Shown here: positions 1 to 9,021 of the stretch, piece by piece
Position numbering within the stretch: the stretch's first letter is position 1
How the letters are laid out: every line of letters begins with the position of its first letter
Assembly (NCBI RefSeq): GCF_011682055.1
Contig: NZ_JAAQOM010000003.1
Coordinates: 124,001-188,000, forward strand
Origin: Telluria antibiotica
GTDB taxonomy: Bacteria; Pseudomonadota; Gammaproteobacteria; Burkholderiales; Burkholderiaceae_D
Reading direction: 5' to 3'
Length of the DNA stretch: 64,000 nt
Notes under the pieces: generated by a model
Told to the model about the DNA's origin: nothing
What the model saw: the letters and a program-made list of their open reading frames with translations, nothing else
Database searches by the model: none
Program-made: the position numbers and the translations under genes

Positions 1-495
1 GTTGTTGGCGGCCCACATCAGTTGCTTTCTCGGCAGCGCGAACTGCGGAATCAGGTTAATGTCGGTACCGCGGGCCGTGACGACGACGGGCTTGTTGAAA
101 TACTTGCCCAGCATCACTGCGGCGACGCCGTCCGGATAAAAATAGTGCGCGTCGATGACGTCGAAGTCGTAACCCTCGTCGATGATGCGGCCGATCTCTT
201 TCTTGCAGGCCTGGGCCATCAGCCACGGCGCGGCCGTCATCCCGACTTTGGGAATGACGAGGTAGCGCGGGTGGGTGACGTCGATGCCGCAGCGGGTTTC
301 CGCCGCCGGCACCTTGGAAAAGGCCGCATAGTCGCCGAAGCGCGGGTGCTGCGACGGGAACCACGGCACGGGCGCGACGACCTTCGATTCGACCTGGCCG
401 CTGGCGAGCAGGTAGCGCAGGCGGGTTTCGACAAAGATGCCGTGGCTGGGTTTGACCGTGTTCGGGAACAGGGAACTGAATGTGAGGAGCTTCAT
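1..495 (-). CDS. Glycosyltransferase family 4, N-terminal part (cut by window edge)
   Basis: This leftward gene starts with ATG at 495 and stays open to the window edge, giving 165 residues. The start MKLLTFSSLFPN and the GIFVETRLRYLL segment are typical of the N-terminal Rossmann domain of GT4 (GT-B fold) glycosyltransferases. A DVIDAHYFYPDG segment follows at about 117-128, then VVTARGTDINLI, the usual acceptor-side core. The C-terminal nucleotide-sugar domain lies outside the window. It diverges from the UDP-glucose dehydrogenase operon, so a role in assembling the same exopolysaccharide is likely by inference. The donor sugar cannot be told from this fragment. The family call is fairly secure. 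Confidence 0.85.
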   Translation of the reverse strand, partial: MKLLTFSSLFPNTVKPSHGIFVETRLRYLLASGQVESKVVAPVPWFPSQHPRFGDYAAFSKVPAAETRCGIDVTHPRYLVIPKVGMTAAPWLMAQACKKEIGRIIDEGYDFDVIDAHYFYPDGVAAVMLGKYFNKPVVVTARGTDINLIPQFALPRKQLMWAANN

Positions 496-748
496 CGACG
501 ACGTTCGCAGAGGGGGAGGCGGAGCGCAGCCGCTATTATGTAATAGATTGCAATAACTTGCCGTTTTTCGCGGGACGCGCCGTCGCTCAATAGCAAAAAT
601 GTAACTCGCGTCGCGTGCTCGTCAGAAAACTATGATAAATTCGTCCAGTTTTTAGCTCGGCCGCATTTCTTCCGGCCCACACCCACATGAGACGATCCGG
701 CATGCAGCGCGGGCGTTCCCATGGCCTAACACTCAATCTGTAGAAATC
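496..748. other. Divergent intergenic region between glycosyltransferase and ugd
   Basis: This 253-base gap must hold the promoters of the two divergent genes. It is AT-richer than its neighbours. It contains the 8-base palindrome ATTGCAAT at 547-554, which recurs in three other non-coding regions of this window. A TATGAT hexamer at 631-636 could be a -10 box for ugd, but I see no convincing -35 box in front of it. No small gene is evident. Confidence 0.4.
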
Positions 749-2116
749 ATGAAAATTTCAGTTATCGGGACTGGTTACGTCGGACTGGTGTCTGGCGCAT
801 GCTTCGCCGACGTCGGCAACACCGTGCTGTGCCTGGACGTCGATACGCGCAAGATCACGATGTTGAAGGACGGGATCATCCCCATCCACGAACCGGGCCT
901 CGACAACCTCGTCCAGCGCAACGCCGCCGCGGGCCGCCTGCTGTTCTCGTCGAACTACGACGACGCGGTCAGCCACGCCGACATCATCTTCCTGGCCGTC
1001 GGTACGCCGCCGGACGAAGACGGCAGCGCCGACCTCACGCACATCCTGTCGGCCGCGCGCAGCATCGGCGAGCGCCTGACGAAGCCGGCCGTGATCGTCG
1101 ACAAGTCGACCGTGCCCGTCGGTACCGCGGAAAAGGTCAAGCGCGCGATCGCGGGCGAGCTGGAGAAGCGCGGCGTGAACGTCGCGTTCCACGTCGTCAG
1201 CAACCCCGAATTCCTGAAGGAAGGCGCCGCCATCGACGACTTCATGAAGCCTGACCGCATCGTGGTCGGCGCCGATGACGCCGACGCGGCCAAGCAGATG
1301 CGCCAGCTGTACGCGCCGTTCAGCCGCAACCACGAGAAATTCGTCGAGATGGACATCCGCAGCGCCGAGCTGACCAAGTACGCGGCGAACGCGATGCTGG
1401 CGACCCGCATCAGCTTCATGAACGAGCTGGCGAACCTGTCCGAACTGCTGGGCGCCGACATCGAAGCCGTGCGCCTGGGCATCGGCATGGACCCGCGCAT
1501 CGGCCCGGACTTCCTGTACGCCGGCATGGGTTACGGCGGTTCCTGCTTCCCGAAAGACGTCAAGGCGCTGATCAAGACGGCGTCCGACCACAAGCAGCAA
1601 CTGCACCTGCTGACCGCGACCGAGACCGTCAACGACGCGCAAAAGAACGTACTGTTCACGAAGCTGGTGCGCTTCTTCGGCGGCGACGCCGGCCTGAAGG
1701 GCAAGACGATCGCGCTGTGGGGCCTGTCGTTCAAGCCGAACACGGACGACATGCGCGAAGCGCCGAGCCGCATCCTGATCAAGGCCCTGTTCGACGCGGG
1801 CGCCAACGTGATCGCCTACGACCCCGTCGCCCGCGAGGAAGCGAAGCGCGTGCTGGTGGCCGAGCACGGCGAAGACCTGTGCAACACGCGCCTCCGTATC
1901 GTCGAATCGGCCCGCCAGGCCGTCGAAGGCGCGGACGTGCTCGTGCTGGTCACCGAATGGAAGGAATTCCGCGCGCCGGACCTGCCGTTCCTCGCCGAGA
2001 AGCTGAAACAGAAGGCCGTGTTCGACGGCCGCAACATCTATGATCCGGAAGCGTTCGCTGCCGCCGGCCTCGTCTACGAAGGCATCGGCCGCCGTTCCGG
2101 GAAGGTTGCCCAATGA
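749..2116 (+). CDS. ugd: UDP-glucose 6-dehydrogenase
   Basis: The enzyme oxidises UDP-glucose to UDP-glucuronate with two NAD+, in the cytoplasm. The 455-residue length is normal for bacterial Ugd. The NAD-binding motif GTGYVGLVSG is at residues 7-16. The active-site motif GGSCFPKDV places the catalytic cysteine at about residue 266. The C-terminal UDP-binding domain contains GLSFKPNTDDMREAPS. The gene overlaps the next one by four bases (ATGA), so the two are probably translationally coupled. It supplies UDP-glucuronate to the two downstream enzymes and hence acidic or pentose sugars for the exopolysaccharide. It differs from the second dehydrogenase at 19428, which belongs to the UDP-HexNAc branch. 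The assignment is secure. Confidence 0.96.
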   Translation: MKISVIGTGYVGLVSGACFADVGNTVLCLDVDTRKITMLKDGIIPIHEPGLDNLVQRNAAAGRLLFSSNYDDAVSHADIIFLAVGTPPDEDGSADLTHILSAARSIGERLTKPAVIVDKSTVPVGTAEKVKRAIAGELEKRGVNVAFHVVSNPEFLKEGAAIDDFMKPDRIVVGADDADAAKQMRQLYAPFSRNHEKFVEMDIRSAELTKYAANAMLATRISFMNELANLSELLGADIEAVRLGIGMDPRIGPDFLYAGMGYGGSCFPKDVKALIKTASDHKQQLHLLTATETVNDAQKNVLFTKLVRFFGGDAGLKGKTIALWGLSFKPNTDDMREAPSRILIKALFDAGANVIAYDPVAREEAKRVLVAEHGEDLCNTRLRIVESARQAVEGADVLVLVTEWKEFRAPDLPFLAEKLKQKAVFDGRNIYDPEAFAAAGLVYEGIGRRSGKVAQ

Positions 2117-3123
2117 CCGAAGCTAACAAGACCGGCACGATCCTCGTCACCGGCGCCGCCGGCTTCGTCGGCAGCGCCGTGGCCGTGCGCCTGGCCGCCA
2201 TGGGACATACCGTGGTCGGCTGCGACAATTTCAACGATTACTACGACCCGGCGCTGAAGCACCACCGCGTCGAGGCCCTGCTGAAGCCGGCCGGTGTGCC
2301 GTGCGAGACGGTCGAGCTGAGCGACGGCGAGCAGGTCGTCGCGCTGTTCGACCGCGTGAAACCGGCGCTCGTCGTGCACTTGGCCGCCCAGGCCGGCGTG
2401 CGCTATTCGCTGCAGAATCCGGCCGCGTACGTCCAGGCGAACCTCGTCGCGTTCGGCCACATGCTGGAAGCCTGCCGCAACCACAAGGTGCAGCACCTGC
2501 TGTACGCGAGCAGCAGCAGCGTCTACGGCGCCAACGCGAAGACGCCGTTCAGCGAGGACGACGTCACCGACGCGCCCGTGTCGCTGTACGCCGCGACGAA
2601 GAAGTCGAACGAGCTGATGGCCCATTCGTACAGCCACCTGTACGGCTTCCCGGCGACCGGCCTGCGCTTCTTCACGGTGTACGGTCCGTGGGGCCGGCCG
2701 GACATGGCCTACTTCAGCTTCGCGCGCAAGATGCTCGCGGGCGAGGCGATCCCCGTCTTCGCGGAAGGCAAGCTGTACCGCGACTTCACCTATATCGACG
2801 ACATCGTCGAAGGCGTCGTCCGGTTGCTGTTCAAGCCGACCACGCCCGAGGGCAAGCCCCCGCACGCCGTCTTCAACATCGGCAACCAGACGCCGGTGCA
2901 GGTACTGGACTTCATCCGCACCCTGGAAGGCGCGCTCGACGTCAAGGCCAAGCTGGACTTCCAGCCGATGCAGCCGGGCGACGTGCCGGCCACGCACGCC
3001 GACACGACCAGGCTGCAGGCCAGGGTCGGCTACAAGCCCACGACGTCACTGGAGGCGGGCTTGCGTGAATTTGCGCAGTGGTATAATCGGGCGATACGTG
3101 AAAATGTTTCCTATCTGAAATGA
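2113..3123 (+). CDS. UDP-glucuronate 4-epimerase-type NAD-dependent epimerase (extended SDR)
   Basis: This 336-residue extended SDR protein has the NAD motif TGAAGFVGS near residues 13-21. Its catalytic YAATK tetrad places Tyr at about 159 and Lys at about 163, preceded by the SSSSVYG strand. The features CDNFNDYYDPALK and RFFTVYGPWGRPDMA are characteristic of the UDP-glucuronate 4-epimerase group, which interconverts UDP-GlcA and UDP-GalA. The gene overlaps ugd by four bases upstream and the UDP-4-keto-pentose synthase gene by four bases downstream. The product of Ugd is therefore probably the direct substrate. Plain UDP-glucose 4-epimerase activity is less likely from these motifs. The family is certain and the exact substrate is likely. 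Confidence 0.88.
   Translation: MTEANKTGTILVTGAAGFVGSAVAVRLAAMGHTVVGCDNFNDYYDPALKHHRVEALLKPAGVPCETVELSDGEQVVALFDRVKPALVVHLAAQAGVRYSLQNPAAYVQANLVAFGHMLEACRNHKVQHLLYASSSSVYGANAKTPFSEDDVTDAPVSLYAATKKSNELMAHSYSHLYGFPATGLRFFTVYGPWGRPDMAYFSFARKMLAGEAIPVFAEGKLYRDFTYIDDIVEGVVRLLFKPTTPEGKPPHAVFNIGNQTPVQVLDFIRTLEGALDVKAKLDFQPMQPGDVPATHADTTRLQARVGYKPTTSLEAGLREFAQWYNRAIRENVSYLK
3082..3087 (+). promoter_or_regulatory. Possible internal extended -10 promoter
   Basis: The sequence TGGTATAAT (TG, one base, then a perfect TATAAT at 3082-3087) lies inside the 3' end of the epimerase gene, 33 bases before the next start codon. It has the form of an extended -10 promoter, which can work with a weak -35 box. TTGCGT lies upstream, but at a short spacing of 15. 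If active, it would give the third gene of the operon its own transcript. It could equally be chance coding sequence. Confidence 0.35.
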
Positions 3124-4160
3124 AAAAAGTCCTCATCCTCGGCGTCAACGGTTTTATCGGTCACCATCTCTCCAAGCGCATCCTGGAGACGACCGACTGG
3201 GAAGTGTATGGCATGGACATGAATTCGGAGCGGATCACCGATCTGCTGTCGAATCCGCGCATGCACTTCTTTGAAGGCGACATCACCATCAACAAGGAAT
3301 GGGTCGAGTACCACGTCAAGAAGTGCGACGTGATCCTCCCGCTGGTGGCGATCGCAACGCCGTCGACCTATGTGAAGGAGCCGCTGCGCGTCTTCGAACT
3401 GGACTTCGAGGCGAACCTGCCGATCGTCCGTTCGGCCGCCAAGTACAAGAAGCACCTGATCTTCCCGTCGACGTCGGAAGTCTACGGCATGAGCCCGGAC
3501 GCGGAATTCGATCCGGAGAACTCGGAACTGGTCTACGGCCCGATCAACAAGCCGCGCTGGATCTACGCCTGCGCCAAGCAGCTGATGGACCGCGTGATCT
3601 GGGGCTACGGCATGGAAGGCCTGAATTTCACGCTGTTCCGCCCGTTCAACTGGATCGGCGCCGGCCTGGATTCGATCCATACGCCGAAGGAAGGCTCCTC
3701 GCGCGTGCTGACCCAGTTCCTGGGCCACATCGTGCGCGGCGAACCGATCCAGCTGGTCGACGGCGGCCAGCAGAAGCGTTCGTTCACCTACGTCGACGAT
3801 GGCATCGATGCGCTGATGCGCATCATCGAGAACAAGGACGGCAAGGCCACGGGCAAGATCTTCAACGTGGGCAACCCGGTCAATAACTACTCGATCCGCG
3901 AACTGGCCGGCATGATGCTGGACCTGGCCGCCGAGTATCCGGAATACCGCGACACGGCAAAGCAGGTGAAACTGGTCGACACGAGCTCGGGCGCCTACTA
4001 CGGCACCGGCTACCAGGACGTGCAGAACCGCGTGCCGAAGATCGAGAACACCGTGTCGGAACTGGGCTGGAAGCCGCAGGTGTCCATGCGTGATGCGCTG
4101 GTCAAGATCTTCGATTCGTACAAGGACAAGCTGGGCGACGCGGAACAGCTCAATAACTGA
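3120..4160 (+). CDS. Bifunctional UDP-4-keto-pentose/UDP-xylose synthase (ArnA dehydrogenase-like)
   Basis: The 346-residue protein matches the decarboxylating dehydrogenase half of ArnA without the formyltransferase domain. GVNGFIG (about 8-14) binds NAD. STSEVYG and YACAKQ (Tyr about 149, Lys about 153) form the catalytic site. The segment QKRSFTYVDDG contains the arginine that in ArnA is needed for decarboxylation. Family members convert UDP-glucuronate to UDP-4-keto-pentose and, in the stand-alone form known from Ralstonia, on to UDP-xylose. The gene starts within the ATGA overlap with the epimerase gene and is followed by an intrinsic terminator, so it ends the operon. No ArnB or ArnC gene is near, so xylose for exopolysaccharide is more likely than lipid A modification. 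Confidence 0.9.
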   Translation: MKKVLILGVNGFIGHHLSKRILETTDWEVYGMDMNSERITDLLSNPRMHFFEGDITINKEWVEYHVKKCDVILPLVAIATPSTYVKEPLRVFELDFEANLPIVRSAAKYKKHLIFPSTSEVYGMSPDAEFDPENSELVYGPINKPRWIYACAKQLMDRVIWGYGMEGLNFTLFRPFNWIGAGLDSIHTPKEGSSRVLTQFLGHIVRGEPIQLVDGGQQKRSFTYVDDGIDALMRIIENKDGKATGKIFNVGNPVNNYSIRELAGMMLDLAAEYPEYRDTAKQVKLVDTSSGAYYGTGYQDVQNRVPKIENTVSELGWKPQVSMRDALVKIFDSYKDKLGDAEQLNN

Positions 4161-4183
4161 TCCTCGGACCTGACGATCCCGAA

Positions 4184-4207
4184 AAGGCTGCTGCGGCAGC
4201 CTTTTTT
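4184..4207 (+). terminator. Rho-independent terminator of the ugd operon
   Basis: An eight-base-pair stem (AAGGCTGC at 4184-4191 with GCAGCCTT at 4196-4203) and a TGCG loop lead into a run of T. It lies 24 bases after the stop codon of the UDP-xylose synthase gene, the expected place for the end of the three-gene transcript. Confidence 0.9.
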
Positions 4208-4267
4208 ATTTTTATTAATGCAACACATGTCATAATCAGGCCTTCGTCATTTAACAAAGGTCAGCGG

Positions 4268-5449
4268 ATGAAGATAGCCATCCTCGGCGGCGGCGTGGCG
4301 GGCATCGCCAGCGCGATCGCGTTCCGGCAACAAGGATTCGACGTCACCGTCCACGAACGGCGCCCGGCCGACGAGAACATCGGCGCCGGCATCGTCGTGT
4401 GGCCGAATGCCGCGTTCGTGCTCGCGCAATTCGGCCTGCTGGACGAGATGGCGGCCGTGGCCGGCCGTCCGCGCGCGATGCGACGCCTCTCGCGCCATGG
4501 CGACGACCTCGGCGCGCTGGACATCGGCCTGATCGATGCGCGGATGGGCTATCCGAGCCTGTCGGTATTGAGGGCCGATTTCCAGCGCATCCTGACGTCC
4601 CGGTTGCGGTCGCTGGGCGTCGCCGTCCAGTATGGCCGCCGGGTCGTGGACATCGACACGTCCGACGACGACGCGGCACGAGTCCATTTCGACGACGGAT
4701 CGATGCTGACAGCGGACCTGATCGTCGGCGCCGACGGCCGCATGGCGTCGTGCGCGCGCCGCTACGTGACGGGCGCGAACACGCCGATCTACCAGGGCTT
4801 CGTCAACTGGATCGGCGTCCACGAAGGGGAGGACATCGCGTTCGACGTGGACGCGATCTCGGATTACTGGGGCACGGGCGAACGCTTCGGCATCGTGCCC
4901 GTCGGCCGGCACACCGCGTATTGGGCCGGTGGCGCCGCGCAGGATGCCGTCGGCGCGCGCGACCCGGCCGCTTATCACGACGAGTTGCTGCGCCGGTTCG
5001 CGGACTGGGCGGCGCCCGTGCGGCACATCATCGCGGGCACGCCAGCGGCGCGCATCAACAAGATTTACGTGCACGACCATGACCCCGTCCCGACGTGGCA
5101 CCGGCACAACCTCGTCATGATCGGCGATGCCGCACACGCAGCGTTGCCGACGTCCGGCCAGGGCGCGTGCCAGGCGCTGGAAGACGCGTGGCATCTCGCG
5201 CACTGCGTCGCATCGCATCCGGACGACCTGGGCCAGGCGCTGCAGGCGTTCACCGCGTTGCGCTTCCAGAAGACGGCGGGCATCGCAATGGCCGGGCGGA
5301 GCCTGGCTTCGTCCCTGTTCGACCGCGACGAGGCGGCGTGCCGCGCGCGCGACGACAACAGCCGGCGCGCGGATTTCACGCAGCTTGCCATGGCGATGGC
5401 CGATGGCTGGAGCCGGCACCTGCCGCTGCGCGTCGGAGTACCCGGCTGA
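4268..5449 (+). CDS. FAD-dependent monooxygenase (UbiH/salicylate hydroxylase-like)
   Basis: The 393-residue protein is a class A flavoprotein hydroxylase. GGGVAGIASAIAF at about 7-19 is the dinucleotide-binding loop. GADGRMAS in the middle is the DG motif. GDAAHAALPTSGQGA is the GD motif that binds the FAD ribityl chain. Such enzymes use NAD(P)H and O2 to hydroxylate an aromatic or polycyclic substrate. The substrate here is unknown. The start at 4268 has AAAGG eight bases upstream. The stop codon overlaps the start of the following acetyltransferase gene (TGATG), so the two are co-translated. Nothing links it to the polysaccharide genes. An antibiotic- or metabolite-modifying role is possible but unsupported. 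Confidence 0.85.
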   Translation: MKIAILGGGVAGIASAIAFRQQGFDVTVHERRPADENIGAGIVVWPNAAFVLAQFGLLDEMAAVAGRPRAMRRLSRHGDDLGALDIGLIDARMGYPSLSVLRADFQRILTSRLRSLGVAVQYGRRVVDIDTSDDDAARVHFDDGSMLTADLIVGADGRMASCARRYVTGANTPIYQGFVNWIGVHEGEDIAFDVDAISDYWGTGERFGIVPVGRHTAYWAGGAAQDAVGARDPAAYHDELLRRFADWAAPVRHIIAGTPAARINKIYVHDHDPVPTWHRHNLVMIGDAAHAALPTSGQGACQALEDAWHLAHCVASHPDDLGQALQAFTALRFQKTAGIAMAGRSLASSLFDRDEAACRARDDNSRRADFTQLAMAMADGWSRHLPLRVGVPG

Positions 5450-5919
5450 TGGCGTTCACGTTCGCGCACCTGGCCGACTGCGAGCGGCACCTGCCCGTCA
5501 TCGCGGCATGGCAGCAGACCGAGTTCGGCTACCTCACGCCGTCGATCACCGTCGAGCAGCGCGAAGTCCGCCTGCGCGAATCGCTCCATGGCGCGGGGTT
5601 GCCGCTGACGCTGGTCGCCCTCGATGAAGACGGCCGTCCCGCCGGCGCCGCGACGCTGGCGGCCAGGACGATCACGCATCCGCACCTGACGCCGTGGCTG
5701 TCGGCGGTCGTCGTGCCGCCCGCGTACCGGGGGCGGGGCACCGCATCCGCGCTGTCGCTGCACGTCGCCGACGCGGCGGCGCGGCTCGGCTTCCCGACGA
5801 TCCACCTGTTTACGCCGCATAACGAATCGCTGTACCGGCGGCTGGGCTGGGTGACGACCGAGACGGCGCAGCTCAACGGCACGCGGGTTGCCATCATGGC
5901 GCGTTCCACGGGAATGTAA
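5449..5919 (+). CDS. GNAT family N-acetyltransferase
   Basis: The reading frame runs open much further upstream, but the ATG at 5449 overlaps the monooxygenase stop and gives a 156-residue protein of normal GNAT size. The core motif VVVPPAYRGRGTASALSLH (about 85-103) is the acetyl-CoA pyrophosphate loop (R/Q-x-x-G-x-G/A). The C-terminal LFTPHNESLYRRLGW matches motif B, with Asn and Tyr near the acetyl-CoA thiol. The acceptor is unknown. Coupling with the monooxygenase suggests joint action on one small molecule, which is inference. Confidence 0.85.
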   Translation: MAFTFAHLADCERHLPVIAAWQQTEFGYLTPSITVEQREVRLRESLHGAGLPLTLVALDEDGRPAGAATLAARTITHPHLTPWLSAVVVPPAYRGRGTASALSLHVADAAARLGFPTIHLFTPHNESLYRRLGWVTTETAQLNGTRVAIMARSTGM

Positions 5920-6072
5920 ATGCGCGTAAATACAAACTCCGGGTTCGTGTAAATCGGTGTATCCCCCATCAATCGGCAGGTAAGTATTTGTAAAGTGCCC
6001 GGACAGCGGGCGGGACGCCGCCTATAGTTCTTATCAGTTTTTCTCTCTCTCTCCACTCTTGAAGTGGTCTTT

Positions 6073-6102
6073 GCCCACGGTCCCCCAACCGTGGGCTTTT
6101 TT
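6073..6102 (+). terminator. Intrinsic terminator-like hairpin just upstream of an LTxxQ gene
   Basis: A perfect nine-base-pair stem (GCCCACGGT at 6073-6081 with ACCGTGGGC at 6088-6096) is followed by six T residues. It ends only 16 bases before the next start codon at 6118. It may terminate the monooxygenase-acetyltransferase transcript, a short upstream RNA, or act as an attenuator in the leader of the next gene. The preceding 150 bases contain no gene and include a TC dinucleotide run at 6042-6053. Confidence 0.75.
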
Positions 6103-6117
6103 ATGCCCGGAGCCTTG

Positions 6118-6687
6118 ATGATGACCACCCGTTTTGCCCGCGCCTGCCTGTTCGCACTCGCCGTCGGCGTCACCGTACCCGCGTTCGCCGTGCCGCTGAT
6201 GGACATGCGCGCGGAAGATTTGCTGTTCATGTCCGCCGACGTGAAAAAATCGCTGAACCTCACACCGAACCAGCAGACGCTGTGGAACCAGATGGAAGGC
6301 CGCTCCCGTTCCACGCTGCGCGAGCGCCAGCGCCGCCGCGAGGCGCTGCAGGAACAAGCGAAGGCGATGGTGGCGAAGCCGGACGTCGAAATGCGCGACT
6401 TGAACAAGGCCGTCGAGGCGGAAGCGGCGACGACAGGGCTTGAGGACAAGCAGTTGCGCGAAGCGTGGCTGGAAGTGAACGACGCGCTGGACGACAAGCA
6501 GCGTGCGCAGGTCGCCACGTTCGTCGGCGAACAGCTGATGCGCGTCGTGCCGGACGGGCATCCGGGCGGGGAGCACGGCGGTCAGCACGAACGCGGCAGC
6601 CACATGGGCGGTCATGGCCGCGGCGGCATGGGCGGTGGCGGCGGCATGGGCAGTCCCGGCGGCGCCTCGCTCAACACCGGCGGCTGA
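6118..6687 (+). CDS. Periplasmic LTxxQ-motif protein (Spy/CpxP-like), Gly/His-rich C terminus
   Basis: The 189-residue product begins with a signal peptide (MMTTRFARACLFALAVGV ending near PAFA-VP). The mature part contains LNLTPNQQTLWNQM at about 42-55, the LTxxQ helix-hairpin motif seen in Spy, CpxP and related periplasmic chaperones or metal sensors. A long Arg/Glu/Gln-rich helix follows. The last 45 residues are rich in Gly and His and may bind metal or be disordered. GGAG at 6109-6112 supports a start at 6118 or 6121; 6103 is also in frame. No CpxAR-type regulator lies next to it. The family call is moderate, based on the motif and topology. Confidence 0.6.
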   Translation: MMTTRFARACLFALAVGVTVPAFAVPLMDMRAEDLLFMSADVKKSLNLTPNQQTLWNQMEGRSRSTLRERQRRREALQEQAKAMVAKPDVEMRDLNKAVEAEAATTGLEDKQLREAWLEVNDALDDKQRAQVATFVGEQLMRVVPDGHPGGEHGGQHERGSHMGGHGRGGMGGGGGMGSPGGASLNTGG

Positions 6688-6802
6688 GCACCGCAGGCAT
6701 GCATACGATGTATCGTTAAGTAAAAATCGTCATCGATCGGTATTTTGGCTATCCTTCCCCGCTAGAATTGGTTTTATCTAAGCAGCAACGCCAACGATAG
6801 TC

Positions 6803-9010
6803 ATGAGTAAACTGATCCCGATCGCCTGCCTGGCTCTGCTGGGCACGGCGGGACACGCATCGGCCGAGTCCGGCCAAAACCTCCCCCCAGCCACCGAATC
6901 CGCCACCGCGGACAAGATCCAGCAAGTGAACGTGAACGGCACGCGCGCCGACGACACCGAGACGCGTCGCCTGTCGACCGCGGCCAGGATGGTGTTCGGG
7001 CGCGAGGAGCTCGACCGCAACGGCGACACGAGCATCAGCGAAGTTCTCAAGCGCCTGCCGGGCGTGACCCTCGGCGGGCCGCCGGGACGGGGCGGCGGCG
7101 GGGTGCGCATGCGCGGCCTGGGGAATGGCTATACGCAGATGCTCGTCAACGGCGAGCGTCCGCCGCCGGGTTTTTCGCTGGAGGCGCTGGCGCCCGACCA
7201 GGTCGAGCGCATCGAAGTGATGCGCGGACCCGTGGCGGAGCACAGCACGCAGGCGATCGCCGGCACCATCAACATCGTCCTGCGCGAGGGGTATCGCCAG
7301 AAGGACGTGCAACTGCGCGTCGCGGACAGCATCGAGGAGGGCCGCCACGGCGTGAACGTGGGCGTCGTCGTGCCGGGGCAGCAGGGCGCACTGACGTGGA
7401 ACCTGACGGGCGCCGTCAACCAGGCGCGCCAGCACAACGACAGCGACACGGTGAACCTGGACACCCTGCACGATGGCACGGTGCAGCGCGAGCAACGCAT
7501 CCACGACGAAGGGGGCGGCGTCAACGACTCGCTGTTCCTCACGCCGCGGTTCGCCTACAAGTTCACGAACGGCGACACGCTGACGTTTCAACCTTTCCTG
7601 ATCGCGAACCGCAACCGCAGCGGCGGCGACAGCCTGCTCGACCAGCCCATCGGCACCGTCGCGCCGGAGTATGCGCACCAGCGTTCCGACTCGACGAGTC
7701 GCGCGACGTTCCTGCGCGGCTTCGGCAACTGGCTGCACCGCATGGATGGCGGCGCGCGGCTGGAAGTGAAATTCGGCTTCGCCGGCGGCAGGAGCAGCAG
7801 CGACGTCGTGCGCAACACCTACGACGCCGCGGCCGCGCCGCTGAAGCGCTACGTCGATGCCGACAGCACGCGCGACGGCAGCCTGAACACGGGCGGCAAG
7901 TACACGCGCCCCATGGGTAAAGGCCATCTGTTCGCGGCGGGCTGGGAGATCGAGGGCGGCCACCGCAGCCAGGAGCACGTGGCGGCAGGCGATTCCGCCG
8001 CGCTGTTCGACGATGGCGGCGCCTCGCTCACGGCCGATTCGCGCCGCATCGCCGCGTTCGCGCAGGACGAGTGGGACGTCACGCCGCAGTTCTCGACCTA
8101 TCTGGGCCTGCGCTGGGAAGGTATCCGCATCACGAGCGACCAGACGGCCGCGGGGCGCGGCGAGATACGGAACCTGTCGAAGGTCTGGAGCCCCGTGCTG
8201 CACGGCGTGTGGCGCATTCCCGAACATGATAAAGACCAGGTACGCGCGAGCGTCACACGCAGCTACAAGGCGCCGGCGCTGAACGACTTGATCGCCGTGC
8301 CGACGATCTCCACGTACAACGACGCGACGCGCCCGGACCGCACGGGCAATCCGCACCTGAAGCCGGAACTGGCGACCGGTATCGACGTCGCGTACGAGCA
8401 TTACGTCGGTAGAAGCGGCATCCTGTCCGCGAGCGCGTTCGCGCGCAACATCGACGACCTGCAGCGCCGCACAACGATGCTGGCGCAGACGGCGTCCGGG
8501 CCGCGCTGGGTGTCCACGCCCATCAACATCGGCAAGGCCAGAACGGCAGGCCTCGAGCTGGAAGCGAAGTTCCCGCTCACGGATGTCTATCCTAGTGCGC
8601 CGAACGTCGACGTGCGCTCGAACTACAGCCGTTACTGGTCGAGCGTCGACGGCATCCCCGGTCCGAACAACCGCCTCGACCAGCAGCCGAAGCAGACGGC
8701 CAACGTGGGCGCGGACTGGCGCCTGAAGGGCGTGCCGCTGACGGTGGGCGGCGGCTTGAACTGGACCCCGGCGACGCTCGTGCAGACCACCGCCAACGAG
8801 ACCGCGTACACGGGCATGAAGCGCCAGTTCGACGTCTACGGCCTGGTCAAGCTGAATGCGGGCGCGCAGCTGCGCCTGTCCGCCAACAACGTCGATCCGC
8901 GCGTCTACGACAGCGCGCGCAGCGTCGACACGGGCACGCTCGTGCAAAGCGCGGCGACGGCGACCCGGACCTATACCACGATCGGCATCCGCTACGAAAT
9001 GAAGATGTAG
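6803..9010 (+). CDS. TonB-dependent outer-membrane receptor
   Basis: The 735-residue protein has a signal peptide (cleavage near HASA-ESG). An N-terminal plug domain follows: the segment around LKRLPGVTLGGPPG, then MRGLGNGYTQMLVNGERPP and VERIEVMRGPVAEH, ends with the GTINIVL stretch. The remaining 550 residues or so are alternating beta strands of the 22-stranded barrel. FRNIDDLQRRT-like extracellular loops and a C-terminal IRYEMKM follow. It takes up a ligand across the outer membrane using TonB energy. The ligand (siderophore, peptide or sugar) cannot be read from sequence. No Fur box or sigma/anti-sigma gene is adjacent. Two secreted M13 peptidases follow, so peptide-derived substrates are a possible but unproven link. 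Confidence 0.92.
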   Translation: MSKLIPIACLALLGTAGHASAESGQNLPPATESATADKIQQVNVNGTRADDTETRRLSTAARMVFGREELDRNGDTSISEVLKRLPGVTLGGPPGRGGGGVRMRGLGNGYTQMLVNGERPPPGFSLEALAPDQVERIEVMRGPVAEHSTQAIAGTINIVLREGYRQKDVQLRVADSIEEGRHGVNVGVVVPGQQGALTWNLTGAVNQARQHNDSDTVNLDTLHDGTVQREQRIHDEGGGVNDSLFLTPRFAYKFTNGDTLTFQPFLIANRNRSGGDSLLDQPIGTVAPEYAHQRSDSTSRATFLRGFGNWLHRMDGGARLEVKFGFAGGRSSSDVVRNTYDAAAAPLKRYVDADSTRDGSLNTGGKYTRPMGKGHLFAAGWEIEGGHRSQEHVAAGDSAALFDDGGASLTADSRRIAAFAQDEWDVTPQFSTYLGLRWEGIRITSDQTAAGRGEIRNLSKVWSPVLHGVWRIPEHDKDQVRASVTRSYKAPALNDLIAVPTISTYNDATRPDRTGNPHLKPELATGIDVAYEHYVGRSGILSASAFARNIDDLQRRTTMLAQTASGPRWVSTPINIGKARTAGLELEAKFPLTDVYPSAPNVDVRSNYSRYWSSVDGIPGPNNRLDQQPKQTANVGADWRLKGVPLTVGGGLNWTPATLVQTTANETAYTGMKRQFDVYGLVKLNAGAQLRLSANNVDPRVYDSARSVDTGTLVQSAATATRTYTTIGIRYEMKM

Positions 9011-9021
9011 CGGATACATCA

